NCBI RefSeq assembly: GCF_020907245.1
Contig: NZ_JAJJWH010000010.1
Span: 1-64,000, forward strand
Source of the DNA: Pontibacter harenae
GTDB lineage: Bacteria > Bacteroidota > Bacteroidia > Cytophagales > Hymenobacteraceae
Direction of reading: 5' to 3'
Length of the DNA stretch: 64,000 nucleotides
A program made the translations under genes and the position numbers. Shown piece after piece: positions 9,424 to 19,118 of this stretch (position 1 is the stretch's first letter; the number at the start of each line of letters is the position of its first letter). The notes beneath the pieces were generated by a model that worked only from the letters and a program-made list of their open reading frames with translations, was not told the origin of the DNA and did not search any database.

Positions 9424-12400
9424 ATGCGTCTTATCTTTAGATTACTGTTGCTGTTCGGACTTTTCACCACGATGACTGTTGCTGTGCAGGCACAGCCGGG
9501 GCGTGAGCAGTTTGGCAAGAGCCGCATCCAGTATAAAACTTTCGAATGGAAGCTTTACAGCACCCAAAACTTTAACATTTACTTCTACAAAGGGGGCGAT
9601 GATGCTGCCAAGAATGCCGCAGAATATGTAGAGCGGGAGCTGAAGCGAATCACCAGCCTGATAGGGTATTACCCATATTCTAAAATAACACTTATACTTT
9701 ATAATTCTGCCACAGATTTAAAGCAGAGTAATATAGGGGTAGAGCGAGATCAGTTTCAGACTGGTGGTGAAACGCTGTTTCTGAAAAATAAAGTAGAACT
9801 GGCTTTTGAAGGCACGCAAACGGATTTTAAACGCAACCTAAGCTACAGGATTACAGAATTGCTGCTTAACGACATGATGTATGGCGGCAGCTTGAAAGAA
9901 GCATTACAAAGCAGCTACTTGCTTCGTTTGCCCGATTGGTTTGTGAGTGGCGTGGCCGCTTACACTGCCGAAGGGTGGAGCCTGGAGATGGATAACTTTG
10001 TGCGCGACATGCTGGACGAGAACCCAGGAGGTCGTGCAGACGCTTTCTTCAACAGAAATCAGGAGCTTACAGGGCAGTCTATCTGGAACTATGTGGCAGA
10101 GCGCTACGGCTACACGGCTATTCAAAACATCCTGAACCTGACGCGCATCACCCGTGATGTTGAAATCGGCATCACGAGCAGCCTGAATATTCCTTATAAG
10201 CGTTTTCTGCAGGATTGGCAAAACTATTATGTGCAGATAAATACCAGAGCCGACAACCCGCTGGTGTCTTTGCCTGATGATGGGAAGCTGTTTAACAGAA
10301 ACAAACGCCGCCTGCATTATACTGAACCAGTGCTAAACCCCGCTGGCACCTTACTGGCTTATGTAGAGAACGATTGGGGCAGTTACAAGATTATTGTGCA
10401 GGAGGTGGGCAGGAAGCGCAGCAGAGTTGTCTGGAAGAGCGGCTACAAAACGCTTGACCAGGAAACTGACTATAATCTGCCTGTGCTGGCCTGGAAAAAC
10501 AATACGCAACTGGGGTTTGTGGAAGCACGCCGCGGTCGCATGACGCTGCGGCAAGTAAAAGCTACGAACGGAAGATCTATTCTGCCACTGATTGATAACC
10601 TAACAACACCAGCTGTTACCCTAAACCAATTCTCGCAAGTGCAGGATATGAGCTATTCAGAAGATGGGCAGCGCCTGGTAGTTAGTGCCATCAGAAACGG
10701 ACAGTCTGACCTGTATCTACTAAGCAGCAATGGCCGTGTGCTAGATCAGCTTACCAACGATATATTTGATGATATTCAGCCAGTTTTTGTGAAAGGCAGC
10801 GATGCAATTGCCTTTAGCTCTAACCGTTGGGTGGATACCACAGGCACACCGCCAGCACCTACTTTTACAGGAGTAGTTAACAATTACGACATCTTTTTGG
10901 TAACAAAGGCTGGTGCCATTGCAGACTTTCAGCAGCTTACCACAAGTATAGCCAGTGAGCTAAGGCCGCGTGCTACAGACGATGGCAACCTCATATTTTT
11001 GAGTGAGGAAAGTGGCATTCGCAGCTTGCACAGCTATAACATAGCTACTGGCGAGCAAACGCCTCTTACTAACTTTATACAAGGCATACAGGCTTATGAT
11101 TATAATAAGGCCAAAAACACATTGGCTTTAGTAGCTGGCGACCGTGCTGTTGATTTCGTGTACCTGCTTCCTCAGTTTACCCCAACAACGATAGCAAGTT
11201 TGCCTAAAACTTCCAGACAGATAATTCTTGAAACGCGTGCCCGTTCAGCTCAAAATGCTGCTTCTTCTACTTCGTCTAGCGCAAAGATTCTGGAAAGTAT
11301 AGGAGCCAGGAGAAAAAGACAGGCTGAAAGAGCAGCAGGGGAAGTGAATATTGATAACTATGAGTTCAACTCTGAAAGACAGGAGCAAGATACAACGGTT
11401 ACCATTGTTCGAAACCCTGCCAGAAGAACTGTGGCGGCGGCTCAAAACCAAGTAGTAGGCCCACTGAATTATGATGTAGGCTTTAGCGTAGATGAAATTA
11501 TCACCTCTGTGTATGCCGATCCGCAATTAGGTTTTGGTATTGTAGCAGGTGTGAATATGAGCGACCTTTTCGAGAACCACCGCATAAAAGGCAATGCATT
11601 TCTTCGGACCGATTTGCAGACCAGCAGAATGTTTGCTGAATACATGAACCTGAAGAACCGCACCGATATTGGTGTGCAGTACTTTAGAGATGTGATTGTA
11701 GGGTCTGTTGCAGAGGTACCCAACTCTATTGTTCGCTTTAGTAAGCATGAATTTGCTCCTAAGCTAGTTTATCCGCTTAGCCACAGCACCAGCTTTAGAG
11801 CACAGCCTAGGTATGTAAACACACGCTTTACCTTCGTAAATGACTTCAATACACCAGACACACTTAATAACTTCTGGGGTGGTAATGCAGAGCTTGTGTT
11901 TGACAATACAATTGTGACTGGCATTAATATGCTGGAAGGAACACGTATGAAAGCGGGAATTCTTTCTCTAAAGGGCTTTAGCGACTCAAGAGGCGACTTC
12001 AATAAGTTTTATGTTGACATCAGGCGCTATCAAAAGCTGTTCAGCAAAGTAGTGCTGGCAGGTCGCATTAGCTATGGCTCCTTTTTCGGCAATTCACCAA
12101 AGAACTACCTAATCGGTGGCATGGATAATTGGCTTTTTGCAAGCGAAGATGAAGAGACAGATAGAAACGACGTAACAGTACGTGCTCCTGCTGACTTGTT
12201 TTACCTTGAATACATAACGCCGCTACGTGGGTTTAACTTTAACACGCGTACGGGCAGTAAGCATTTGCTGGCTAACCTGGAACTTCGTATCCCGCTTATT
12301 CAGTCGCTTTACAGCGGTGCTATTCCGTCTGGATTCTTCCGCAATCTGCAGCTAACAGCTTTTGCCGATGCAGGTTCTGCCTACACTGGTTCCAATCCTT

Positions 12401-12636
12401 TCTCAGGAAATAACTCTATCAACACCCGAGTGGTAGGTGGTAGAACGGGCCAAACGCAAAACAACCCATTCGAGATAACAGTTATCAATTACCGTAATCC
12501 ATTCTTGTACGGTTACGGTTTTGGAGCTCGCACGACACTGTTTGGTGTGTATGGAAAGTTGGACGTAGCCTGGAGCCAAGATGATATGTCGACTCAGGGA
12601 CCTAAGTTATATGTTACCTTGGGGTATGACTTCTAA
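9424..12636 (+). CDS. TolB-like propeller protein with C-terminal outer-membrane barrel
   Basis: This large exported protein has 1070 residues. It starts with a signal peptide (cleavage near residue 25, VQAQ). Residues about 35-280 resemble the gluzincin 'peptidase MA-like' module, including LPDWFVSGVAAY, but the expected HExxH is absent. Residues about 290-600 contain WD40/PD40-like TolB beta-propeller repeats such as YSEDGQRLVVSA and DAIAFSSNRW. A linker rich in Arg, Ala and Ser follows. The last roughly 380 residues look like a surface-antigen/Omp85-type barrel ending in the outer-membrane signature Tyr-Asp-Phe. The function is unknown; such fusions occur in Bacteroidota and are annotated only as TolB-like or PD40 proteins. 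It is the middle gene of an operon with a DAO oxidoreductase and a serine hydrolase. Confidence 0.8.
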   Translation: MRLIFRLLLLFGLFTTMTVAVQAQPGREQFGKSRIQYKTFEWKLYSTQNFNIYFYKGGDDAAKNAAEYVERELKRITSLIGYYPYSKITLILYNSATDLKQSNIGVERDQFQTGGETLFLKNKVELAFEGTQTDFKRNLSYRITELLLNDMMYGGSLKEALQSSYLLRLPDWFVSGVAAYTAEGWSLEMDNFVRDMLDENPGGRADAFFNRNQELTGQSIWNYVAERYGYTAIQNILNLTRITRDVEIGITSSLNIPYKRFLQDWQNYYVQINTRADNPLVSLPDDGKLFNRNKRRLHYTEPVLNPAGTLLAYVENDWGSYKIIVQEVGRKRSRVVWKSGYKTLDQETDYNLPVLAWKNNTQLGFVEARRGRMTLRQVKATNGRSILPLIDNLTTPAVTLNQFSQVQDMSYSEDGQRLVVSAIRNGQSDLYLLSSNGRVLDQLTNDIFDDIQPVFVKGSDAIAFSSNRWVDTTGTPPAPTFTGVVNNYDIFLVTKAGAIADFQQLTTSIASELRPRATDDGNLIFLSEESGIRSLHSYNIATGEQTPLTNFIQGIQAYDYNKAKNTLALVAGDRAVDFVYLLPQFTPTTIASLPKTSRQIILETRARSAQNAASSTSSSAKILESIGARRKRQAERAAGEVNIDNYEFNSERQEQDTTVTIVRNPARRTVAAAQNQVVGPLNYDVGFSVDEIITSVYADPQLGFGIVAGVNMSDLFENHRIKGNAFLRTDLQTSRMFAEYMNLKNRTDIGVQYFRDVIVGSVAEVPNSIVRFSKHEFAPKLVYPLSHSTSFRAQPRYVNTRFTFVNDFNTPDTLNNFWGGNAELVFDNTIVTGINMLEGTRMKAGILSLKGFSDSRGDFNKFYVDIRRYQKLFSKVVLAGRISYGSFFGNSPKNYLIGGMDNWLFASEDEETDRNDVTVRAPADLFYLEYITPLRGFNFNTRTGSKHLLANLELRIPLIQSLYSGAIPSGFFRNLQLTAFADAGSAYTGSNPFSGNNSINTRVVGGRTGQTQNNPFEITVINYRNPFLYGYGFGARTTLFGVYGKLDVAWSQDDMSTQGPKLYVTLGYDF

Positions 12637-12644
12637 AAGCATTA

Positions 12645-13796
12645 ATGAGTAAAAGAGCAAAGCGCTTTGCCTTTGGCACCTTGCTGGTACTGGGCCTGCT
12701 GGCAGCCTGGATACACCTAGCGGATAAAAACTATGTGTATAAGGCCGCCTACTATAACTTTCCTGATATAGATGATAATCTCATTTTTCATCAGCGTAAA
12801 ATAGAGGCTGGTACGAGTCCTGAGCCTTGGCCAATTAGTAGTAACTATAATAAGCTACAGTTTCCTGAATCTTTGGCGCAGTTGCACCAGGAGCTGGAGA
12901 CTGTAGCTTTTTTGGTGATTAAAAATGATTCTATTGTGTATGAGCAGTATTGGGACGGCTATTCCGATGAATCGTTGAGCAATTCTTTTTCAATGGCCAA
13001 GAGTATTATAAGTGCTTTGGTAGGTGTGGCCATACAAGAAGGTAAAATCAAAAGCGTAGAGCAGCCCGTCGGGGATTTTCTGCCTGAATACAAAGAAGGC
13101 GCTAAAGCAAAAATTAAGTTGCGGCACCTGCTGTGGATGAGCTCTGGCCTTGATTGGGATGAGTCGTACAGTAACCCTTTTTCCGTAACAACAGAAGCTT
13201 ATTACGGTGATAACCTAAAGCGTATAATAGATAGGCTCGAAGCAACAGAAGATCCTGGACAGGCATTTGAATACAAAAGCGGCGATACGCAATTGTTAAG
13301 CTTTGTGTTGGAGGCTGCAACAGGCAAAAGCGTAAGTGCTTATGCCGAGGAAAAGCTCTGGAAAAAGATAGGGTCTGTGCACAATGCCGAATGGAGCCTG
13401 GACCGCCCCGCTGGTAATGAAAAAGCCTATTGCTGCTTTTTCTCTAATGCCCGCGACTTTGCCCGCCTTGGCAGGCTGTACTTAAATAACGGCATCTGGA
13501 ACAACGATACCATTGTGCCGCCAGCCTACGTAAAAGCCTCTCTTAAAGGAAGTATGATTCCGAAAGCCTCTAACGGTAAACCTACCGATTTTTACGGCTA
13601 CCAATGGTGGCTACTTCCTGATTATAAAGGACAGGAGATTTTTTATGCGCGTGGTATATTGGGGCAATACATTGTAGCTATACCTGAAAAGAACATCATA
13701 TTTGTTCGTCTTGGTGAAAAACGTGGAGAGCGAAAAGGCGAGCATCCAGGAGAGGTGCTGGCCATGATTGATGCGGTAAATGAGGTAGTAAAGTAA
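12645..13796 (+). CDS. Beta-lactamase-family serine hydrolase
   Basis: This 383-residue protein belongs to the class C beta-lactamase/penicillin-binding-protein-like serine hydrolases (pfam Beta-lactamase). The nucleophile motif SxxK is S116-M-A-K119. A YKS triad takes the place of the usual YxN, and a glycine-containing ARGILGQ segment stands near the C terminus where KTG-like motifs lie. The N terminus has one hydrophobic segment (about residues 9-22), so it is probably anchored in the inner membrane facing the periplasm. The substrate is unknown; family members include esterases, peptidases and amidases. It begins 8 bases after the TolB-like gene and is the last gene of the operon, ending at the strong hairpin at 13813-13874. 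Confidence 0.85.
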   Translation: MSKRAKRFAFGTLLVLGLLAAWIHLADKNYVYKAAYYNFPDIDDNLIFHQRKIEAGTSPEPWPISSNYNKLQFPESLAQLHQELETVAFLVIKNDSIVYEQYWDGYSDESLSNSFSMAKSIISALVGVAIQEGKIKSVEQPVGDFLPEYKEGAKAKIKLRHLLWMSSGLDWDESYSNPFSVTTEAYYGDNLKRIIDRLEATEDPGQAFEYKSGDTQLLSFVLEAATGKSVSAYAEEKLWKKIGSVHNAEWSLDRPAGNEKAYCCFFSNARDFARLGRLYLNNGIWNNDTIVPPAYVKASLKGSMIPKASNGKPTDFYGYQWWLLPDYKGQEIFYARGILGQYIVAIPEKNIIFVRLGEKRGERKGEHPGEVLAMIDAVNEVVK

Positions 13797-13807
13797 GTTA
13801 TAGTACA

Positions 13808-13878
13808 AGCTAAACACCTATAAAAGGCAGCGGCTCCAGGTGTATACCTGGAGCCGCTGCCTTTTATAGGTGTTAGCT
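13808..13878. terminator. Bidirectional terminator with 29-bp perfect stem
   Basis: The arms 13813-13841 and 13846-13874 are perfectly complementary over 29 bases with a 4-base loop (GTAT). Pairing extends to 13808 and 13878 across a single bulged A. The GC-rich core is flanked by AAAAGG/CCTTTT, giving U-rich ends in both directions. It separates the convergent serine-hydrolase and SulP genes, ending within a few bases of the SulP stop codon. Confidence 0.9.
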
Positions 13879-13879
13879 C

Positions 13880-15421
13880 TTAAGCAAGTTTATCTGTCAT
13901 AACAGGATAACTTGGATCTTCTATGATATTTACATCGATAACCTGCTCAGCATTCTTGAGTAGAATACGGCAATCTTCGCTCAAGTGCCTTAAATGAAGT
14001 TTTTTGCCTGCCTGGTGGTAGCGCTCTGTCAGCTTATTTAAGGCTTCTATACCAGACATATCAGCTACTCTACTTTCCTTAAAATCCACTATTACTTCGT
14101 TTGGATCATTTAGCACATCGAACTTCTCATTGAAAGCTGTGACAGATCCGAAGAACAAAGGACCATAGATCTCATAGTGTTTTACGCCATTAGCATCGAT
14201 GTGCTTCCTGGCTCTGATGCGCTTCGCGCTTTCCCATGCAAAAACTAAGGCAGAGATGATAACACCGATTAAAACAGCCAAGGCCAGGTTATGCAACCAA
14301 ATAGTAATTACAGCAACTAGAATACCTACAAACACGTCCTGTTTTGGCATTTTGTTTATAATCCTGAAGCTGATCCACTCAAACGTTCCTACAGCTACCA
14401 TCACCATTACACCCACTAAGGCTGCCATGGGTACCATCTCGATAACAGGAGCTCCTATCAGTATGATTACTAAAATTGTAAGTGCGGCAACAATACCTGC
14501 CAAACGCGCTCTGGCTCCAGCCGATAGATTAACTAAGGTCTGAGCGATCATGGAACAACCACCCATTCCGAAGAAAAAGCCGTTCAGGAGGTTAGCACTA
14601 CCCTGTGCCACGCACTCTCTGTTTCCTTGCCCTCTTGTAGCTGTAATTTCATCAACTAAGTTCAAGGTTAAAAGGCTTTCTGTTAATCCTACGCCTGCCA
14701 TAATTAGGGCATACGGAAATATTATTTGAAGCATTTCCAGGTTAAGAGGCACCTGGGGAATATGGAAAGGAGGAAGGCCACCACTTACAGAGGCAATGTC
14801 CTGCACAGTTTTAGTTTCTATTCCAAAACCAAGGACAATAGCAAATACAACTATAATAGCCACAAGTGAGGGAGGAACAGCCTTTGTAACTCTTGGCAGC
14901 AGTACAATAATAGCTACGGTTAGTAACACTAAACCAAGCATAATGTACAGAGGGCTTCCTGAAAGCCAGCTAACATCTCCGTTAGTTACAACTTTAAACT
15001 GCTCCAGCTGAGACATAAAAATAATTACAGCAAGGCCATTAACAAAACCATACATTACTGGCTGTGGCACAAGTCTGATAAACTTACCGAGCTTAAATAT
15101 ACCCACCAATATTTGTATGATACCTGCTAATGCCACGGCTGCAAAAACATACTCTAACCCATGAGATTGCATCAGGGCGATAAGTACTACCACGGTAGCA
15201 CCCGCGCCTCCTGATATCATGCCTGGCCTGCCTCCTAAAACAGCAGTAACAAGCCCCATGATAAAAGCGGCATACAAACCTACCAATGGCGGAAAGCCTG
15301 CTAGTATGGCAAAGGAGAGAGACTCGGGAATCATGGTCATGGCAACCGTTAACCCAGCTAAAATTTCAACTTTATAATCGACTTTTTGGCTAAAATCGAA
15401 TAGGCGTAAATATGGCTTCAT
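13880..15421 (-). CDS. SulP family inorganic anion transporter with STAS domain
   Basis: This 513-residue inner-membrane protein belongs to the SulP/SLC26 family, which transports sulfate, bicarbonate or related anions. The N-terminal membrane domain begins with the typical segment around PESLSFAILAGFPPLVGLYAA, followed by about a dozen hydrophobic helices up to roughly residue 395. A cytoplasmic STAS domain follows, including VIVDFKESRVADMSGIEAL. The actual anion cannot be told from sequence; bicarbonate and sulfate are both plausible. It is a single-gene unit: it has its own 800-base upstream gap and ends at the bidirectional terminator. No canonical TAnnTTTG promoter box was found directly upstream. 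Confidence 0.92.
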   Translation of the reverse strand: MKPYLRLFDFSQKVDYKVEILAGLTVAMTMIPESLSFAILAGFPPLVGLYAAFIMGLVTAVLGGRPGMISGGAGATVVVLIALMQSHGLEYVFAAVALAGIIQILVGIFKLGKFIRLVPQPVMYGFVNGLAVIIFMSQLEQFKVVTNGDVSWLSGSPLYIMLGLVLLTVAIIVLLPRVTKAVPPSLVAIIVVFAIVLGFGIETKTVQDIASVSGGLPPFHIPQVPLNLEMLQIIFPYALIMAGVGLTESLLTLNLVDEITATRGQGNRECVAQGSANLLNGFFFGMGGCSMIAQTLVNLSAGARARLAGIVAALTILVIILIGAPVIEMVPMAALVGVMVMVAVGTFEWISFRIINKMPKQDVFVGILVAVITIWLHNLALAVLIGVIISALVFAWESAKRIRARKHIDANGVKHYEIYGPLFFGSVTAFNEKFDVLNDPNEVIVDFKESRVADMSGIEALNKLTERYHQAGKKLHLRHLSEDCRILLKNAEQVIDVNIIEDPSYPVMTDKLA

Positions 15422-16224
15422 TCTTAAATAAATATAGGAGAGGCTGTATAGGAAAGTTCTCCTTTACAGCACCTGAAAAGTGTTAAGTAAAATAATTGAA
15501 TTAATAGCAGAACAGGCCAAGCAAGAAGAGCTAGGCCTAGAGGTAGGTCACGGTGGAGTAACGGCTATGAAAAGATTAGTTTTTTTCATGACAGGTGCAA
15601 AAATACTATTTTTTATTTGCTTTCTGTAGTAATAATGTAAATTACCTGTTTATGGTTTTGTGGTAAGGTTACGTTTTTAGTGGCTAAGATGTTGTGATAT
15701 AAGTTGTTATGATTTGGTGTTTGCTCCTGTAACCAGCTTGGAATTAATGTAAGATACAAGGTGAGATATGTTGTTGCTGGCTATAATTATAAAATACCTT
15801 CATTTATATTAGCCTGTTCACGGTAAACCGCAAGTTGAGGATGTGACGTTATACAGGTTGCCAGGCTTCGTATGATGGATTGCTTCCCGTGCAGGAAGCG
15901 AATAGGAACAGAGACTTAGAGTTTCAAAAGCAGGAGGTTACTGTAGGAGAAAGTACGAAGCAACAGTACAAAATCAGGTTCTTTCGGATTGTGGTCTTTT
16001 GCCGCAGCTTTACTTATCCTGCTGCATAATAGTGGCATCAACATGGTTTTAATCGCAGCTGGCCCCCTGAAAAAACGACTACGCCAAGTTCTTGGTTAGA
16101 AATGAAAGCAAAGTATAAAATGACAGTATATTTCGGCAAAGCGTTTTAGCAGCTTTTGCGGCCATTTCAGTGCAAAATTGTAGAAATATGAGTACTTTGC
16201 CAAAGTATCATTATAGTATAAAAT
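15422..16224. other. Intergenic region of about 800 bases, no gene seen
   Basis: No open frame with convincing coding character was found, nor any tRNA-like structure or strong hairpin. The stretch separates divergently transcribed SulP and yicC genes, so promoters for both should lie here. A near-match to the -7 box, TACTTTG at 16193-16199, is one base short of TAnnTTTG and lies about 25 bases before yicC. It could be a decayed gene or hold an unrecognised small RNA. Confidence 0.4.
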
Positions 16225-17106
16225 ATGTTGCAATCCATGACAGGCTTTGGCAGTGCTCGCCTTGATGCCGAACAGTATTCTATTAGTGTAGAAATACGTT
16301 CATTGAATTCTAAAGGAATGGATTTAAATGTGCGGGTGCCCAGGTTTTTAACGGAGCGAGAGTACGAGATACGGAACTTAGTGACAAAAGCGCTGGTGCG
16401 TGGCAAGGTAAGCATCAGTATAGACTACACAAAGAATAAAGCACAGAAGGCAAAGAGTACAATCAACAAAGAACTCTTACAGGCTTATTACAATGAACTA
16501 AACGAGGCTGCAGACATGGTAGGCGCCTCTAAGAATGAGCTGTTTCGTTTGGCCTTGCACATGCCCGATGTAATGCAGCAGGACCAGGCGGATGATGATG
16601 ACAGCGATGCTGACTGGGAAGCCGTGCAGCCACTGGTGCAGGAAGCTCTCCAAAATATTAATGCCTTTCGTGCAGATGAAGGCAAAGCTTTAGCCACAGA
16701 AATATTATCGTACATAGATCGCATCCGTATTTTGTTGGCTGAGATAGAGAAGCACGATCCTGTGAGAATGGAAAATATACGTAACCGCATAAAGTCGCAC
16801 TTAACTGAGATCAATAATTCTGATTACTTCGATCAGAACCGCTTTGAACAGGAGATGATCTACTTTATGGAGAAACTAGATATTGCCGAAGAGAAAGTTC
16901 GCTTGGTAAACCACCTACACTACTTCACAGAAACGGTATACCTACCTGAGCCTACGGGCAAAAAGCTAGGCTTTATTTCTCAGGAAATTGGCCGTGAAAT
17001 CAACACCATCGGTTCCAAAGCCAACGATGCCACCATTCAACATCATGTGGTAGAGATGAAAGAAGAACTGGAGAAGATAAAAGAGCAGATTAATAATATA
17101 TTGTAA
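16225..17106 (+). CDS. yicC: YicC/YloC family endoribonuclease
   Basis: The 293-residue product matches the YicC family along its whole length. It begins with the hallmark MLQSMTGFGSA followed by the IRSLNSKGMDLNVR segment. It ends with the conserved DUF1732 C terminus including GFISQEIGREINTIGSKAND. Escherichia coli YicC and Bacillus YloC have been characterised as endoribonucleases acting on structured RNA; the exact substrate here is unknown. It is cytoplasmic with no leader. It stands alone, with a plus-strand terminator just downstream at 17129-17165. Confidence 0.94.
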   Translation: MLQSMTGFGSARLDAEQYSISVEIRSLNSKGMDLNVRVPRFLTEREYEIRNLVTKALVRGKVSISIDYTKNKAQKAKSTINKELLQAYYNELNEAADMVGASKNELFRLALHMPDVMQQDQADDDDSDADWEAVQPLVQEALQNINAFRADEGKALATEILSYIDRIRILLAEIEKHDPVRMENIRNRIKSHLTEINNSDYFDQNRFEQEMIYFMEKLDIAEEKVRLVNHLHYFTETVYLPEPTGKKLGFISQEIGREINTIGSKANDATIQHHVVEMKEELEKIKEQINNIL

Positions 17107-17128
17107 GCTGCTCCAACTGTTAAATTCG

Positions 17129-17165
17129 ATGCCTGCTTTGCTTATAGCCATAGCAGGCATTTTTG
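17129..17165 (+). terminator. Terminator after yicC
   Basis: The stem ATGCCTGCT (17129-17137) pairs with AGCAGGCAT (17152-17160) and is followed by TTTTTG. It is 23 bases past the yicC stop codon. Confidence 0.8.
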
Positions 17166-17313
17166 TTTGTAGTTAAGTAAAAGGACACAAGTATCACGAC
17201 ACAAGACATACGACTTTTTGCTGAACATCAGCAATATCTTCCTTAATGGTAAATACAGCAGCTACGATTTTTATACTTACTTTTCTAGAGAAGAAATATT
17301 TGAAATTATGTAG

Positions 17314-18588
17314 TTACTGGTGCAAAGCTTCTGCAAAATCAAGTATAAGTTTATGTACTTCTGGGAACCGTGTAAGCGGCAGTTGTGCGGCAAAATCCTG
17401 TGGGTTGTGGTAAGCAGCGGTGCCTCCTAAGGTATAGAAGAAAAAAGCTGGTACGCCCATCTCTGAAAATGGATAATGATCGGAATTGGCAGCCTTGCCT
17501 CTTTGCCTGATCTGTGGCAGGTACTTTTGCTGCTGGTTTATACTTTGTAGTAGCTGAAACTGCTTTGGGTGTATACTTCCGTTAACTACCATCATGCCAT
17601 CATCGCCAGTTCCCAACAAGTCCAGGTTCACTAAAAACTTAATCTGCTGAAGCGGGAACAACGGATGCTGCAGATAATGGAAAGAACCTAACAACCCAGC
17701 TTCTTCTGCCGCAAAAGCTATAAGCGCAATACTATACTTTGGCCTATTTTGTGGCTGGCTGTAGTGCTGTGCCAGTTCCAGTAGCATAGCAGTACCGCTG
17801 GCGTTATCGTTGGCACCAGGAAAATAAACATCTTTGCCCTGCCCGCCCAAGTGGTCGTAATGCGCTGAGAAAACCAGAAAAGAGTCAGGTTGCGTGGTGC
17901 CTTTTACAAAGCCAATTACGTTTTGGGTTTTGTAGTTAGGCTCAAAGTCTGTACTGATACTATATTTTATCTTTTTGGCTCCTTTGGGCCATGCTGATGC
18001 TTTTACCTCCAGTACAGGCACCTGTGGTTGACTGGTGGCTACGGTGGTTAAAAGTTCTTTGGGTTGTAATACAATATGAAGCCCTGCCTGCTGTAGCTGT
18101 TGCAAATGCGCAGCGGGTAAATTATTTAGCCTCTGGCGGTCTTGCTGGCGGTAAACAACAGCTTTCGATTTCAGGTTCTGAGCAAAAAACTTTTCGGCTG
18201 CTTTTGCATTACTGTATACAATTGAATCAAGGTATATAACCTTCAGGGTGCCTGTGCCTGATGCCGTCGCAGCGTTTGCTACAAAGTCTTTTCCCGCCAT
18301 TAAGGCTTTGCCCTCTACCTGTAGCTGTGGTGTTTCTACCACGCGGTTCACAGGCAAAGTAAAATGCTGAAAGTAAGAGTTACCGAAGCTTTGCAGTCCC
18401 ACCTCCTTAAACCTGTCCTGAATGTAATTGGCTGCTTTGGTGTCGCCTTCAAAAATGTAGCCACGCCCATGCATAGCAGGAGAGGTGAGGGTATCGATGG
18501 TTTGTCGTACCCGCTGCATATCCTGTGCTTTAGCATTCGGCAAAATCAGGTATAGCAGGAATAAGAAAAATAAAAGAGTTTGCTTCAT
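17314..18588 (-). CDS. Secreted M28 family metallopeptidase
   Basis: This 424-residue protein is a zinc aminopeptidase-type M28 peptidase. A signal peptide ends near residue 22 (NAKAQ). The di-zinc ligand pattern is present: H243 and D245 in SAHYDHLG, D261 in GANDNASG, the EE pair at 295-296 in FAAEEAG, D323 in NLDLLG and a late His in AAYHNPQD. It is likely periplasmic or exported, with the specificity unknown. It lacks a T9SS sorting domain. It lies 136 bases downstream of the vanZ stop on the same strand, so it may be a separate transcript. No terminator is obvious between its stop and the convergent yicC terminator. Confidence 0.9.
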   Translation of the reverse strand: MKQTLLFFLFLLYLILPNAKAQDMQRVRQTIDTLTSPAMHGRGYIFEGDTKAANYIQDRFKEVGLQSFGNSYFQHFTLPVNRVVETPQLQVEGKALMAGKDFVANAATASGTGTLKVIYLDSIVYSNAKAAEKFFAQNLKSKAVVYRQQDRQRLNNLPAAHLQQLQQAGLHIVLQPKELLTTVATSQPQVPVLEVKASAWPKGAKKIKYSISTDFEPNYKTQNVIGFVKGTTQPDSFLVFSAHYDHLGGQGKDVYFPGANDNASGTAMLLELAQHYSQPQNRPKYSIALIAFAAEEAGLLGSFHYLQHPLFPLQQIKFLVNLDLLGTGDDGMMVVNGSIHPKQFQLLQSINQQQKYLPQIRQRGKAANSDHYPFSEMGVPAFFFYTLGGTAAYHNPQDFAAQLPLTRFPEVHKLILDFAEALHQ

Positions 18589-18724
18589 CTTTTAAAGCTA
18601 TGAAAAAAGAGAAGATTTAGGAGTTGAAGCCTTCCTTAGCTACTAGAAAAATAATGATGCGCCTAAGCAATAACAAACAAGCAAATGCTAGTAACGATCA
18701 ACGAGTAACAAACAACGAAACAAG

Positions 18725-19099
18725 CTACCAGATGTAAACCCACTTAAACAGGACAATGCCAACTAAACAACCGATGGTGTCAGCAAGTGCATCAATTACA
18801 TCGCCTTGGCGGCCGTAAACCAAAAAGTGTTGGATAAACTCAATAAGCACGCCATACATGCTGCAGATTAAAAAGGCAGAGCGAATGGCGTAGTGCCTTA
18901 GGCGAGGGTAAGTGTATTGCTTAATTAAGCCCACAATCATCAGGAAAGTGAGCACAGCAAATACAAAGAAGTGAGCGAAGGAATCGAACGAAAAAAGCTC
19001 CCATGCAGAAAGCGAGGGCATAGAAGTAGAGGGCAGCAATGTCGTAAGCATGATCATTGCTGCCCAAATAATGGTAAATAGGTTGTAGCGTAAAATCAA
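18725..19099 (-). CDS. VanZ family membrane protein
   Basis: This small membrane protein of 124 residues has about four hydrophobic segments. It carries the VanZ-like features of an N-terminal helix followed by a polar Asp/His/Phe-rich segment (FDSFAHFFVFAVLTF) and a C-terminal DVIDALADTIGCLVG stretch. VanZ confers low-level teicoplanin resistance in enterococci; the function of the widespread homologues is not known. It starts 19 bases after the gcvH stop. This is a recurring arrangement in Bacteroidota, where vanZ-like and gcvH genes follow sprA. Confidence 0.85.
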   Translation of the reverse strand: MILRYNLFTIIWAAMIMLTTLLPSTSMPSLSAWELFSFDSFAHFFVFAVLTFLMIVGLIKQYTYPRLRHYAIRSAFLICSMYGVLIEFIQHFLVYGRQGDVIDALADTIGCLVGIVLFKWVYIW

Positions 19100-19118
19100 A
19101 ACCTACTTTGTTCTACTG

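Noticed and set aside
16193..16199. TACTTTG upstream of yicC as a promoter
   Set aside because: It is one base shorter than TAnnTTTG and no TTG lies at the right distance, so it was not listed as a feature.
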